A stretch of 37,086 nt of DNA from Clostridium puniceum (GCF_002006345.1 NZ_LZZM01000205.1:1-37086), one strand, 5' to 3'; positions 8,122 to 17,572 are shown, numbered from the stretch's first letter. Notes: generated from the letters alone by a model not told the origin. Program-made: numbers and translations.

Positions 8122-10056
8122 ATGAATATAATTACTTTAGAAAATATAAATAAAAGTTATAGTGAAAAAATATTATTAAACAATGTATCACTAGGTATTA
8201 ATGATGGTGATAAAATTGGTTTAATTGGAATAAATGGTGCAGGTAAATCTACATTTTTAAAAGTTGTATCAGGACGTGAAGAATTTTTTGAAGGAAATAT
8301 CACTAAGGGCAAAAATGTTAGAATTGAATATTTAGATCAAAATCCTGACTTTGACTCAGAGGCAACTGTTTTAGAGCAAGTTTTTAAGGGAGATACTAAG
8401 GAAATGCAGCTGCTTAGAAAATATGAAGAATTATTAGATAAAATTAATTCTTGCACTACAGAAGAATTTGATCTTTTAAATAAAGAATTAATAAAGCTAC
8501 AAGAACAAATTGACTCCTTAAGTTTATGGGATTTAGAAAATGAAGCTAAGACAATTTTAACAAAGCTTGGAATAAATGATTATCATGAAAAGGTAGGAAA
8601 TTTATCGGGAGGACAAAAAAAGAGAATTGCTCTTGCATGTTCTCTTATAACTCCATGTGATATGCTTATATTAGATGAACCTACTAATCATTTAGATTCA
8701 GATTCTATAGAATGGCTTGAAGACTTTTTAAATGGAAGAAAAGGTGCTCTACTCATGATCACTCATGATAGATATTTCTTAGATAGAGTTACCAATAGAA
8801 TTATTGAATTAGATAGAGGAAGTATGTATTCTTACCCAGGTAATTATACAGCATTCTTAGAAAAGAAAATTGAAAGGCTTGAAACAGAACAAGTTCAAGA
8901 AGATAAAAGAAATGCATTAATAAGAAGTGAATTAAAATGGGTTAGACGTGGTGCAAAGGCCAGAACTACCAAACAAAAAGCTAGGCTTCAAAGGTTTGAT
9001 GAACTAGTAAATACTGAAACTATACGCAGACAAGAAGATGTTGATATTTCCCTTGTTGGTTCTAGACTTGGTAAAAAAGTTGTTGAATTATACAATGTAT
9101 GTAAAGCCTTTGGAAATAAAACCTTAATTAAAGATTTCAATTACATATTTTTAAGAGATGATAGAGTTGGAGTTGTTGGGGAAAATGGTGCTGGTAAAAC
9201 AACTTTAGTTAATTTACTTACAGGAAAACTTCCTTTAGATAGTGGAACAATAGAAATTGGTGATACTGTTAAAATATCTTGCTTTGCTCAAGATAACACA
9301 AATATGCACCCAAAACTTAGAGTTATTGATTATGTTAAAGAAGGCGGAGAATTCATACCTGTAGAAGATGGAACAAATATTTCAGCCTCAAGTATGTGCG
9401 AAAGATTTTTATTTGATAGCACAATGCAGTATACTCCAATTGAAAAGTTATCTGGTGGAGAACGAAGAAGATTGCATTTACTTAGAGTACTTATGGAATC
9501 ACCTAATTTCTTAATATTAGATGAACCTACAAATGATTTAGATATTGAAACACTTAAAATTTTAGAAGATTTCTTAGATAAATTTATGGGTGTAGTAATT
9601 GTTGTATCTCATGATAGATATTTCTTAGATAGAATATGTGATAAAATCTTCTCATATGAAGGAAATGGAATAATTAAAGAGTATCACGGTAACTATAGTG
9701 ATTTCTTAATTTCAAAAGAAATGGAAAAGGTCCAAGGAGATACTACAACAGTTGATGACAAATTTAAGGAAGAAAAAAGTAAAGGAACTAAAGAAAGGAC
9801 TAACGATAACAAACCAAAATTTACTTTTAAAGAACAAAAGGAATTTGACACAATAGATGCTGATATATATAAATTAGAGGCGAAAATGGAAAGTTTAGAT
9901 AAGGATATGGCAAAGAATTCTTCAAACTATGGCAAACTTAATGAGTTAATGAAAGAAAAAGAAGATCTGCAAAAAGAACTGGAACATAAATATGAGAGAT
10001 GGGAATATTTAAATGAAATTGCCGAAGCCATCGAACAATATAAGAGGAATAATTAA
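8122..10056 (+). CDS. uup: ABC-F ATPase, Uup type
   Basis: Product of 644 residues with two ABC domains and no membrane segments. Domain 1 has Walker A GINGAGKS near residue 36, LSGGQKKR near 162 and LDEPTNHLD. Domain 2 has GENGAGKT near 353, LSGGERRR near 443 and LDEPTNDLD. The interdomain linker carries the basic helix WVRRGAKARTTKQKAR (about 273-288), the mark of Uup. After domain 2 a charged linker leads to a coiled coil (about 575-640), also a Uup feature. ABC-F proteins act on the ribosome, and Uup also influences transposon excision and branched DNA handling in E. coli. ATG follows AAAGGAG. The structured leader upstream suggests controlled expression. A role in antibiotic protection is possible but not implied by the Uup features. 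Confidence 0.9.
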   Translation: MNIITLENINKSYSEKILLNNVSLGINDGDKIGLIGINGAGKSTFLKVVSGREEFFEGNITKGKNVRIEYLDQNPDFDSEATVLEQVFKGDTKEMQLLRKYEELLDKINSCTTEEFDLLNKELIKLQEQIDSLSLWDLENEAKTILTKLGINDYHEKVGNLSGGQKKRIALACSLITPCDMLILDEPTNHLDSDSIEWLEDFLNGRKGALLMITHDRYFLDRVTNRIIELDRGSMYSYPGNYTAFLEKKIERLETEQVQEDKRNALIRSELKWVRRGAKARTTKQKARLQRFDELVNTETIRRQEDVDISLVGSRLGKKVVELYNVCKAFGNKTLIKDFNYIFLRDDRVGVVGENGAGKTTLVNLLTGKLPLDSGTIEIGDTVKISCFAQDNTNMHPKLRVIDYVKEGGEFIPVEDGTNISASSMCERFLFDSTMQYTPIEKLSGGERRRLHLLRVLMESPNFLILDEPTNDLDIETLKILEDFLDKFMGVVIVVSHDRYFLDRICDKIFSYEGNGIIKEYHGNYSDFLISKEMEKVQGDTTTVDDKFKEEKSKGTKERTNDNKPKFTFKEQKEFDTIDADIYKLEAKMESLDKDMAKNSSNYGKLNELMKEKEDLQKELEHKYERWEYLNEIAEAIEQYKRNN

Positions 10057-10193
10057 ATTTGAAATAATACATGTGTTTTAAACTAAAACAATTCATTATG
10101 AGTAAAAGTTAACTTGCCTATATTAAATATATTTCCAGCCACACTTAGATAAATTTAAATTTTTAGAACATGTATTGAACAATGCAGAATAAG

Positions 10194-10232
10194 AAAGGAG
10201 CATGAGATTATTTTCTATTTAGAAATAATCTC
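10194..10232 (+). promoter_or_regulatory. Ribosome binding site and hairpin before the 61-aa ORF
   Basis: AAAGGAG (10194-10200) is the only good binding site but lies 42 bases before the ATG at 10243. A 10-bp perfect stem, GAGATTATTT (10204-10213) with AAATAATCTC (10223-10232), fills most of that gap; folding it would bring the site to about 13 bases from the ATG. Alternatively an in-frame ATT at 10207, 6 bases after the site, could be the start. Confidence 0.45.
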
Positions 10233-10242
10233 AATTAATATA

Positions 10243-10428
10243 ATGGAAGTACATATATATTTAAAAGGAAAACCAGAAGCCACAATATTTAAAGGAGAGC
10301 GAATTGATATTTTAGATATTAATCTTCAAGGGAAAGAGTATAAGCAAATAAGATATTTTAGAAAAGGAATTTCTAAATCAGAATATGTTAGTGTAAATCT
10401 AATAAATAGAATTAAGACATTTGAATAA
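10243..10428 (+). CDS. Small protein of 61 aa, unknown function
   Basis: Product of 61 residues, beginning MEVHIYLKGKPEATIFKGER. It predicts a compact beta-rich fold of alternating short hydrophobic strands and charged turns (YLKGK, IFKGER, YKQIRYFRKG), with no Cys, signal peptide or membrane segment. The frame is open upstream of the ATG as far as an ATT at 10207, which has a far better placed ribosome binding site, so the product could be 12 residues longer. It lies between uup and the SNF2 gene in its own unit, with a terminator 10 bases after the stop. The family is not recognised. Confidence 0.6.
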   Translation: MEVHIYLKGKPEATIFKGERIDILDINLQGKEYKQIRYFRKGISKSEYVSVNLINRIKTFE

Positions 10429-10437
10429 GAGAATAAT

Positions 10438-10488
10438 AAAATAGCAAGTCAATATAGGAGTCAATTTAACTTAGTGGCTTGTTATTTT
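10438..10488 (+). terminator. Terminator after the 61-aa gene
   Basis: Stem aaaatagcaagtca (10438-10451) with tggcttgttatttt (10475-10488), with two G-U pairs and a T-rich end. Confidence 0.7.
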
Positions 10489-10533
10489 ATATGTCTAAAT
10501 TAAGTTATTAAATAAAAAATGCAGGTGATAAAA

Positions 10534-13500
10534 TTGATAAAACAAATTTTACTAGAAGGCTTTAATAAAAGCATAACCAATTCAGTTAGAATAAAAGGTG
10601 ACCGTGTTTTAAATAATGATTTGCTTAGAGAATTAAATGTAGTCGTAGATAAAGATAATATTAAATTACGATCTATAGTAGTTTCAGAAAGTCTTCTTAG
10701 TGAATATCTATGTAAGCTTGAAATTGATAATGAAACAAAAGATGTTATCGGGTCCTATTGCAGCTGCATGGATTTTGAAAAAAATGAATTTACAAGGGAT
10801 AATTATTGCTGCAAACATTTAGTTGCAACTTTTTATCAGTTTTTAAGAAATATTGATGCTGATGATGAATTGAGAAATAAGATAACAAAAAGTATTGAGA
10901 TTAAGAAAAATAAACATAATGCAAAAGCCAATAATAATGAGGATCTGCTATCTTTTCTTATTGGAGATAGTCAAAAAGAAAACCTTAAGGTTGATATTAC
11001 TATAAATAAAAATAATTGGTCATCTAAGCTTCAAGCTGAATTCAAAATAGGTCTTAGGAACAAAAGTAATAAAATGTATATGATTCGTGATATTAATCAA
11101 TTTTTAGTATCACTTTATAATAAAATTCCAATCAAATATGGAAAAGATTTTGTTTTTGATATAAAAGAGCAATGTTTTTCTTATGAAGATAAAAGATTAA
11201 TAAAATTTCTTTACAATATCAAAAACATGGAAGAGCACAATAGAAATTTTAGACGTCATCAAGATAGGTTGATAGATGGGAAAATATTAACTATTCCAGA
11301 TATGATGGTTAAGGAATTTCTTAATATTATAAAAAAGAATAGAGTATATTTAGGAGATGGTTTCTTTTATAGAATATTAGAATCAGAAATAATAGAAGGA
11401 GATATGATTGTTCCATTTTCATTATTGAATGAGGATAATTATATAGTATTAGGAATTGAGCATGGAATGCCAGAAGCTTTAACACAAAATGAAGATGTAT
11501 TTTTATATGGGACTCTAATTTACATTCCATCGATAGAGCAGTGCGAAAGATTATCTCCTTATTTAAAGATTTTTAATGCAACATCAACAGTAAGATTTAA
11601 TAAAGATCAAGAAAATAAAATTTTAAAAGAACTGATACCCTCGTTGCAAAAAATTACAAAGGATCTGACTTTATCTAAGGAAATAAGGAGTAAAGTTGTA
11701 AAAGGACCGGTAAGCTTTAGATTTTATTTTGATAAAGACAAAGAAATATCTTTATTATTTAAGGTGTCTTATGAAGGACATGAGTTTAATTATTTCGAGG
11801 AATATACAGATAAAGTCATATATAGGGATACAAATAAAGAATATGAAGTCTTTGGATTACTAAGAAGTCTTGGTTTTGAAGAAGTTAATGGAAAAATGTA
11901 CTTTTTTAAAGATGATGAGGATGCTTTTAAATTCTTTAAGTATGAAATAGAAAAGATTCAAAAGTATGGTGAGGTCTTTTATTCTGAAAGATTTAATGGA
12001 ATAAAAGACATTAAAAAATCTGATTTTAAAGGAGACGTTAGAAAAGGAAAGTTTAATTATTTTGAATTTCAATTTGAACTTTCTAATATTTCAGAAAGTG
12101 AAGTTACAAAGATACTTAGAAGCTTTAGAGATAATTTAAAATATTACAAACTAGAGAACGGTGAATTTTTAGATTTACAAGCAACAGCGCTTAAGGAAGC
12201 TTTAATTCTTATGGATAATTTGCTTTTAGAAGACGAATTAAAAAATAACTTAATTGAATTTCCAATAAATAAAGCTGCCTATATTGAAGACTATTTAGAA
12301 GAAAAAGAACTTAGATTTATAGAGAGTTGTGATGAAATTAAAGAACTTAAGGGAAGAGTAAAGAATATTAAGGATAAATCATTTCAACCACCTTTTGGAC
12401 TTCAAGCTAAACTTCGTGAGTATCAAAAAGAAGGCTACAATTGGTTTAGAACCTTAGACTATTTAGGTTTTGGAGGAATTCTAGGTGATGAAATGGGACT
12501 TGGAAAAACACTTCAAGCAATAACTTTTTTGCTTTCAAAACCAAATTCAAAAACACTTATTATAGCTCCTACTTCTTTAATTTATAATTGGAAAAATGAA
12601 TTTAAGAAGTTTGCACCATCTATGAAAATTGCTATTTCAAATGGTACAAGGGAAGAAAGAGAAGAATTAATAAAAAATTATAAAGATTATGATGTTATTT
12701 TAACTACTTACAATCTCCTAAGACGTGATTTAGAACTATATAATATGGAATTTTATTATTGCATTTTAGATGAAGCTCAAAATATTAAAAACCAAACTTC
12801 ATTAAGTGCACAGTCAGTTAAGGAAATTAAAGCAAAATGTAGGTTCGCATTAACAGGAACGCCTATAGAAAATTCTTTAATGGAGCTTTGGTCAATATTT
12901 GATTTTATAATGCCAGGATATTTATATAATGAGAAAAAATTTGTAACAAGGTATCATAGAAGGCTTGAAGAAGGACCAGAAATATTAGAAGAATTAAATA
13001 GACTTGTAAAACCATTTATTCTAAGGCGTTACAAGAAAAATGTAATTAAAGAATTACCAGATAAAATAGAAAAGAGATTACTTGTACCATTAAGTGATGA
13101 ACAAAAAATAGTATATGAGACTTATGCAAATTACGTTAAAGATTTAATTCAAAAAAAAGTTGAAGACCTTGAATTCAATAAGAGTAAAATTGAAATTTTA
13201 TCTTATATAACAAAACTTCGTCAAATATGTTTAGATCCTTCTGTTACAATGGATAATTATGTAGCTACCAGTGGCAAAATAGAAGCACTTATTGAACTTT
13301 TAGAGCAAGGTATAGAAGAAGGTCATAAGATACTAGTATTTTCTCAATTTACATCTGTACTTAAAAATATAGGTAAGATACTTAAAGGAAAACAGTTCTT
13401 ATTTTCTTACCTAGATGGAAAAGTTTCATCAATTAATAGAATGAAAATGGTTGACGAATTTAATAATGGAGAAAATTCTATATTTTTAGTTTCTTTGAAA

Positions 13501-13788
13501 GCAGGAGGGACAGGACTTAATTTAACTAGTGCAGATATAGTTATACACTTTGATCCATGGTGGAATCCAGCTGTTGAAGATCAAGCTACAGATAGAGCTC
13601 ACAGAATTGGTCAACAAAATGTAGTTGAAGTAATTAAATTAATTTCAAGTGGAACTATTGAAGAAAAAATAGTAGAACTTCAAGATTCGAAGAGAGAATT
13701 AATAAATAAAATTTTAGGAGATGATTTATCTGTCGGAGCCTTCATAAATACCTTAAAAGAAGATGATATTTTAAATTTATTTAGTTAA
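10534..13788 (+). CDS. SNF2-family ATPase with SWIM zinc finger
   Basis: Product of about 1084 residues. Near residues 70-95 is a SWIM zinc motif (CSCMDF...NYCCKHLVA; CxC then CxH). A long bacterial SNF2-associated region follows, then the motor: LREYQKEGYNWFRTL, Walker A GDEMGLGKT (about 650), DEAQ (about 745), LTGTPIEN (about 772), GTGLNLTSAD and DRAHRIGQ (about 1018). Such proteins are DNA translocases that remodel nucleoprotein, and bacterial RapA-like members act on RNA polymerase; the target here is unknown. TTG at 10534 is chosen because AGGTGA (10523-10528) lies 5 bases before it, whereas the ATG at 10519 lies ahead of that site. Length is normal for clostridial SWIM/SNF2 proteins. 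Confidence 0.9.
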   Translation: MIKQILLEGFNKSITNSVRIKGDRVLNNDLLRELNVVVDKDNIKLRSIVVSESLLSEYLCKLEIDNETKDVIGSYCSCMDFEKNEFTRDNYCCKHLVATFYQFLRNIDADDELRNKITKSIEIKKNKHNAKANNNEDLLSFLIGDSQKENLKVDITINKNNWSSKLQAEFKIGLRNKSNKMYMIRDINQFLVSLYNKIPIKYGKDFVFDIKEQCFSYEDKRLIKFLYNIKNMEEHNRNFRRHQDRLIDGKILTIPDMMVKEFLNIIKKNRVYLGDGFFYRILESEIIEGDMIVPFSLLNEDNYIVLGIEHGMPEALTQNEDVFLYGTLIYIPSIEQCERLSPYLKIFNATSTVRFNKDQENKILKELIPSLQKITKDLTLSKEIRSKVVKGPVSFRFYFDKDKEISLLFKVSYEGHEFNYFEEYTDKVIYRDTNKEYEVFGLLRSLGFEEVNGKMYFFKDDEDAFKFFKYEIEKIQKYGEVFYSERFNGIKDIKKSDFKGDVRKGKFNYFEFQFELSNISESEVTKILRSFRDNLKYYKLENGEFLDLQATALKEALILMDNLLLEDELKNNLIEFPINKAAYIEDYLEEKELRFIESCDEIKELKGRVKNIKDKSFQPPFGLQAKLREYQKEGYNWFRTLDYLGFGGILGDEMGLGKTLQAITFLLSKPNSKTLIIAPTSLIYNWKNEFKKFAPSMKIAISNGTREEREELIKNYKDYDVILTTYNLLRRDLELYNMEFYYCILDEAQNIKNQTSLSAQSVKEIKAKCRFALTGTPIENSLMELWSIFDFIMPGYLYNEKKFVTRYHRRLEEGPEILEELNRLVKPFILRRYKKNVIKELPDKIEKRLLVPLSDEQKIVYETYANYVKDLIQKKVEDLEFNKSKIEILSYITKLRQICLDPSVTMDNYVATSGKIEALIELLEQGIEEGHKILVFSQFTSVLKNIGKILKGKQFLFSYLDGKVSSINRMKMVDEFNNGENSIFLVSLKAGGTGLNLTSADIVIHFDPWWNPAVEDQATDRAHRIGQQNVVEVIKLISSGTIEEKIVELQDSKRELINKILGDDLSVGAFINTLKEDDILNLFS

Positions 13789-13879
13789 TATACTAAGGAT
13801 TAATAAATATCTGTATGTGATTTAAGAAGTTATAGTGCTTTCGAATCATATATATTGTATAGATAATGGGGGGAATATA

Positions 13880-14587
13880 GTGAAAGATGTAATTAATAAT
13901 GTATCTATTTATTTAAGAGAACTTAATACAGCATCAATAATTCTAAGGTTAACTTTAGCTACAATTTGTGGGGGAATCCTTGGGGCTGAAAGAGGCAGAA
14001 AGAAGAGACCAGCAGGCCTTAGAACACATATTTTAGTATGCATTGGTGCAGCTATGGTTATGATAACTAGCCAATATATGACGGATATCCTAAAAATAAG
14101 TACAGATGCAAGCAGAATGGGTGCTCAAGTTATAAGCGGAATTGGCTTTCTAGGAGCAGGTACAATTATAGTTGTTGGAAGAAATGAAGTTAAAGGACTT
14201 ACAACAGCAGCAGGACTTTGGTCCTGTGCTTGTATGGGACTCGCTATAGGAATTGGCTTTTATGAAGGTGCTATTATATCATGCATATTTTTAATTGGGG
14301 TACTAACAATACTTCACAAACTAGACTTATATTCAAGAACTCATTCAAGGATATTAGATGTATATGCTGAACTCAAGCATATAACTGGTGTTACCAACTT
14401 CATGAATAGTGTTAAATCTGATGGAACAAAAATTTCTAATATAGAAATTAAGAAATCAAATGAAAATGATAGGCATGTTATTGGCCTTACAATGACTTTA
14501 ACATTAGCGGAAAAAATTGATCATTCAGAATACATTTTAAAGCTTCACAGTATAGAAAATGTACTGTCAATTGAAGAAGTAATGTAG
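13880..14587 (+). CDS. MgtC/SapB-family membrane protein
   Basis: Product of 235 residues. The GTG at 13880 follows GGGGGGA at 6 bases; the earlier GTG at 13835 has no ribosome binding site. The N-terminal half has four hydrophobic segments with the family signature LGAERGRKKRPAGLRTHILVCIGAAMVM and later GAQVISGIGFLGAGTIIV and GLTTAAGLWSCACMGLAIG. The C-terminal about 80 residues are soluble and ACT-like (LDVYAELKHI... TLAEKIDHSEY). MgtC proteins sit in the inner membrane and affect Mg homeostasis, F-ATPase activity and acid or phosphate stress; clostridial members are mostly uncharacterised. It follows the SNF2 gene by about 90 bases and may be co-transcribed. Confidence 0.88.
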   Translation: MKDVINNVSIYLRELNTASIILRLTLATICGGILGAERGRKKRPAGLRTHILVCIGAAMVMITSQYMTDILKISTDASRMGAQVISGIGFLGAGTIIVVGRNEVKGLTTAAGLWSCACMGLAIGIGFYEGAIISCIFLIGVLTILHKLDLYSRTHSRILDVYAELKHITGVTNFMNSVKSDGTKISNIEIKKSNENDRHVIGLTMTLTLAEKIDHSEYILKLHSIENVLSIEEVM

Positions 14588-14618
14588 TAGAATTTAATTA
14601 GCTATAAGTAATAGTTTA

Positions 14619-14656
14619 TTAAACCATGTAGGATATATGTCTGCATGGTTTTTTTA
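14619..14656 (+). terminator. Terminator after the mgtC-like gene
   Basis: Stem aaaccatg (14621-14628) with catggttt (14644-14651), followed by a T run. Confidence 0.85.
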
Positions 14657-14806
14657 TAAAACAAATTAAAAACTATTATTATAAAATCTTAAATTAGGTT
14701 AATTTCTATATATTATTATTGTTAAATATAAAACATAGTGGTAGAATATCAATGGGTAGTATCTTAATAGAGAGTTACACCAAACTATTAAGCATTAAAA
14801 CTTATA

Positions 14807-14854
14807 ATACAACTCATATCTATAATGAATGAGATTGAAATTAGGATGTTGTAT
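14807..14854 (+). promoter_or_regulatory. Two-part hairpin in the pan operon leader
   Basis: ATACAAC (14807-14813) pairs with GTTGTAT (14848-14854), and inside it CTCAT (14813-14817) pairs with ATGAG (14828-14832). It ends 8 bases before the GGAGGTG site of the first pan gene. No known riboswitch was recognised in 14657-14874, and no clear -35/-10 pair could be fixed. Confidence 0.35.
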
Positions 14855-14874
14855 CACACGATGGAGGTGATACT

Positions 14875-15801
14875 ATTAAAATTGGATTTATTGGTCCTGG
14901 GAAGGTAGGCGTAAGTTTAGGACGCTACTTTACTCACAAGGGGATAACTTTAAGTGGCTTTTATGGAAAAAATATAAAAACAACCACTGAAGCAGCTAAT
15001 ATTACTAAATCAAAATTTTATTATAACATTCAAGATATTATTAAAGACAGTGATATATTATTTATTACAACGCCTGATGACACAATTTCAATTATAGATA
15101 GAGAATTATCAAAATTTGATCTAAATAACAAATCTATTTGCCACACAAGTGGCTCACTAAAATCAAATGTATTATATAATGCCAAACATTCTGGTGCACT
15201 AATCTATTCTATACATCCCATATTTGCATTTTCAAATAAAAACACAGATTTAAAAGAATTAGAACATATATATTTTTCAATTGAAGGTGAGGTTTTAGGA
15301 AATTCATCTTTAAATGATAATAAGACTGAAGATTTTAAAGCGTATATAATAAATTCTTCATTTGGAAATTCTGAGCTAAGAGAGGATAAAATAAATTTTA
15401 ATGAAGAGAATTTTCAAGTAATTAATATTATTAAAGTTTTAGGAAATAAGTTTTTTGTAAGAAATGAAGAAACATCTTCAATTTATCATTTAGCTAATGT
15501 TTTTGTTTCTAACCTTACTTTATCTTTGTTAGATATAGGTACAAGTTATTTAAGAAAAATTGGGTTAAACGAAAAAGAAGAGGAAGCTTTATACAAGATA
15601 TTATCTTTAAATTTGTTAAAGCTTGTAGCTCAAAGAGATAATAATACAAGCCTTCCAGCAAATGAACAACAAGACGATTTGAATAATGTAAATAAAAAAG
15701 TAAATTCTATGAATCCAAAAGATGAAAATAGATTTCACAATTTATTAAGAGATTCTAAAAAACATCTGGAAATATATAAAATTTTAGGGGGATTAGACTA
15801 G
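14875..15801 (+). CDS. panG: Ketopantoate reductase, PanG type (Rossmann-like, DUF2520), AUU start
   Basis: The frame reads without a stop for 308 codons from ATT 14875, which lies 7 bases after GGAGG of GGAGGTG. The N-terminus is the dinucleotide fold itself (KIGFIGPGKVGVSLGRYF), so little or nothing is missing. Upstream in this frame there is no ATG, GTG or TTG at a usable place. Later come DSDILFITTPDDTI, HTSGSLKS, YSIHPIFAFSN and a C-terminal helical domain starting ETSSIYHLANVFVSNL, as in DUF2520 proteins. PanG of Francisella, with relatives reported in Enterococcus and C. difficile, reduces ketopantoate to pantoate with NADPH. The stop overlaps the panB GTG by one base (TAGTG), so the job fits the operon. 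A start-codon mutation or sequencing error is the alternative. Confidence 0.85.
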   Translation: MKIGFIGPGKVGVSLGRYFTHKGITLSGFYGKNIKTTTEAANITKSKFYYNIQDIIKDSDILFITTPDDTISIIDRELSKFDLNNKSICHTSGSLKSNVLYNAKHSGALIYSIHPIFAFSNKNTDLKELEHIYFSIEGEVLGNSSLNDNKTEDFKAYIINSSFGNSELREDKINFNEENFQVINIIKVLGNKFFVRNEETSSIYHLANVFVSNLTLSLLDIGTSYLRKIGLNEKEEEALYKILSLNLLKLVAQRDNNTSLPANEQQDDLNNVNKKVNSMNPKDENRFHNLLRDSKKHLEIYKILGGLD

Positions 15802-16628
15802 TGAAAAATACAGTATTAACATTCAAACAAGCTAAATCTGAAGGAAAAAAATTAAGTATGCTTACTGCATATGATTATTCAATGGCAAAAATAATTGATG
15901 AAAGTAATGTTAATGGAATTCTTATTGGGGATTCTCTTGGAATGGTGGTTAAGGGAGAAGAAGATACCTTATCTGTTACTATGGAAGAAATAATTTATCA
16001 TACAAAAGCTGTTAAGAGAGGTGCGAAAAATTCTCTTATAGTAAGCGATATGCCTTTTTTATCTTATCATGTGTCTATTGAACAAGCAGTTTCAAATGCT
16101 GGAAGATTAGTTAAAGAAGGGGGTGCAAGTGCAGTTAAACTTGAAGGTGGTGTAAATATTGCAGCGCAAGTTAAAGCTATTGTAGATGCTCAAATCCCTG
16201 TAATGGGTCACATTGGATTAACACCTCAATCGGTCAATACTTTTGGTGGATTTAAAGTTCAAGGTAAAAGTAAATCAGCAGCCAAAAAGTTAATAGAAGA
16301 TGCTGTTCTTTTAGAGAAAGCTGGAGTATTTTCTATTGTACTTGAAGGAATTCCAGAAAAGGTAGCTGAGCTTATTACAAGTTCAGTCTCGATTCCAACA
16401 ATAGGAATTGGTGCAGGTAAATATTGTGATGGACAAATTTTAGTTTATCAAGATATGCTTGGAATGTTCAGTGATTTTATACCAAAGTTTGTTAAGCAAT
16501 ATGCTAATCTAGGTATGATTATGAAAGAAGCTATTGGTTCTTATGTTAAAGAAGTTCAAGAAGGTGCATTCCCAGAAGAAAAACATACTTTTAAGATTGA
16601 TGAAAGTGAACTTCAAAAATTATACTAA
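15801..16628 (+). CDS. panB: 3-methyl-2-oxobutanoate hydroxymethyltransferase
   Basis: Transfers a hydroxymethyl group from methylene-tetrahydrofolate to ketoisovalerate, giving ketopantoate, the first step to pantothenate. Product of 275 residues with the PanB marks: LTAYDYSMAKI, GDSLGMVVKG with the metal-binding Asp, VSDMPFLSY, AVKLEGG, the HIGLTPQSVN loop, the catalytic-Glu region (SIVLEGIP), and IGIGAGKYCDGQILVYQDMLG. GTG start is preceded by AGGGGGA and overlaps the preceding stop codon, so translation is coupled. Its substrate ketoisovalerate comes from acetolactate, the product of the ilvBN genes in this window. Confidence 0.96.
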   Translation: MKNTVLTFKQAKSEGKKLSMLTAYDYSMAKIIDESNVNGILIGDSLGMVVKGEEDTLSVTMEEIIYHTKAVKRGAKNSLIVSDMPFLSYHVSIEQAVSNAGRLVKEGGASAVKLEGGVNIAAQVKAIVDAQIPVMGHIGLTPQSVNTFGGFKVQGKSKSAAKKLIEDAVLLEKAGVFSIVLEGIPEKVAELITSSVSIPTIGIGAGKYCDGQILVYQDMLGMFSDFIPKFVKQYANLGMIMKEAIGSYVKEVQEGAFPEEKHTFKIDESELQKLY

Positions 16629-16664
16629 TGTACATTCAATATAAAGCTAACTATAAATTAATAG

Positions 16665-16696
16665 AATAACATGAGTTATGCTATTAATCTGTTATT
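16665..16696 (+). repeat. Weak hairpin between panB and panC
   Basis: aataaca (16665-16671) pairs with tgttatt (16690-16696), followed by a short T run. It could partly stop or process the transcript between panB and panC. Confidence 0.35.
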
Positions 16697-16729
16697 TTTA
16701 AATCACTAAATAAGAAAAGAGGAAGAATA

Positions 16730-17572
16730 ATGTTAGTAAAAGAAATTAAAGAACTTAGAAGTTTAATTAAGTCGTGGAAAAGTGAAGGACTTTCAGTAGG
16801 TTTTGTACCAACAATGGGGGCATTACATGAAGGACATGAAAGTTTAATAAAAAAAGCTGCACTTGAAAATGATAAAGTAGTTGTCAGCGTATTTGTAAAT
16901 CCAACACAATTTGGGCCGAATGAAGATTATGATAGTTATCCAAGAGATATAAATAAAGATTTAAACTTATGTATGACTGCAGGTGCAGTAGCAATTTTCA
17001 ATCCAGATCCAAGTGAAATGTATTTTGAGAATAAATCAACTAGTATAAGTGTCTCAAACCTTACAAGTGTGCTTTGCGGAGCAAAAAGACCAGGACATTT
17101 TGATGGAGTTTGCTTAGTTGTTTCTAAATTATTTAATATAGTTACTCCTGATAAAGCTTACTTTGGACAAAAAGATGCTCAGCAAGTTGCTGTTTTAAAG
17201 AAAATGGTTAGAGATTTAAATATAGATGTAGAAATAGTTACATGTCCAATAATACGAGAAGAAGACGGACTAGCTAAAAGTTCAAGAAATACTTATCTTT
17301 TGAAAACTGAAAGAAAAGCAGCTTTAGTATTAAGCAGAAGCTTAAATATAGCTAAGGAGCTTTTAAAAAATGGTGAAAGAAATGCCAACAAAATTAAAGA
17401 AATAATGAAAGACGAAATAATAAAAGAACCATTAGCTAAAATAGATTATATAGAAATAGTTGATGGGGATTCTTTACAAAAAATAGAAAATATAGAAAAA
17501 AGCATATTGGTTCCAATTGCTGTTTATATAGGAAAAACTAGACTAATAGATAATTTTATATTTGAGGTATAA
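16730..17572 (+). CDS. panC: Pantothenate synthetase
   Basis: Joins pantoate and beta-alanine with ATP through a pantoyl-adenylate. Product of 280 residues, normal for the family. Motifs: FVPTMGALHEGHESLI (the HxGH of the nucleotidyltransferase fold), VFVNPTQFGPNEDYDSYPR, GAKRPGHFDGVCLVVSKLFNIV, YFGQKDAQQVAVLKKMV, and LAKSSRNTYL (KMSKS-like loop, with KSSRN binding ATP). Then comes the small C-terminal dimer domain (DYIEIVDGDSL). ATG follows AGAGGAAG. It is 101 bases after panB and 243 before panD. Confidence 0.96.
   Translation: MLVKEIKELRSLIKSWKSEGLSVGFVPTMGALHEGHESLIKKAALENDKVVVSVFVNPTQFGPNEDYDSYPRDINKDLNLCMTAGAVAIFNPDPSEMYFENKSTSISVSNLTSVLCGAKRPGHFDGVCLVVSKLFNIVTPDKAYFGQKDAQQVAVLKKMVRDLNIDVEIVTCPIIREEDGLAKSSRNTYLLKTERKAALVLSRSLNIAKELLKNGERNANKIKEIMKDEIIKEPLAKIDYIEIVDGDSLQKIENIEKSILVPIAVYIGKTRLIDNFIFEV

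Noticed and set aside
14657..14874. Riboswitch or T-box for the pan operon
   Set aside because: No conserved T-box core, aptamer motif or terminator/antiterminator pair was seen; only a simple two-part hairpin.
14825..14908. Short frame with ATG overlapping the panG ribosome binding site
   Set aside because: It would end within the Rossmann motif of panG, has no good ribosome binding site, and its product is featureless. A leader peptide cannot be excluded but nothing supports it.
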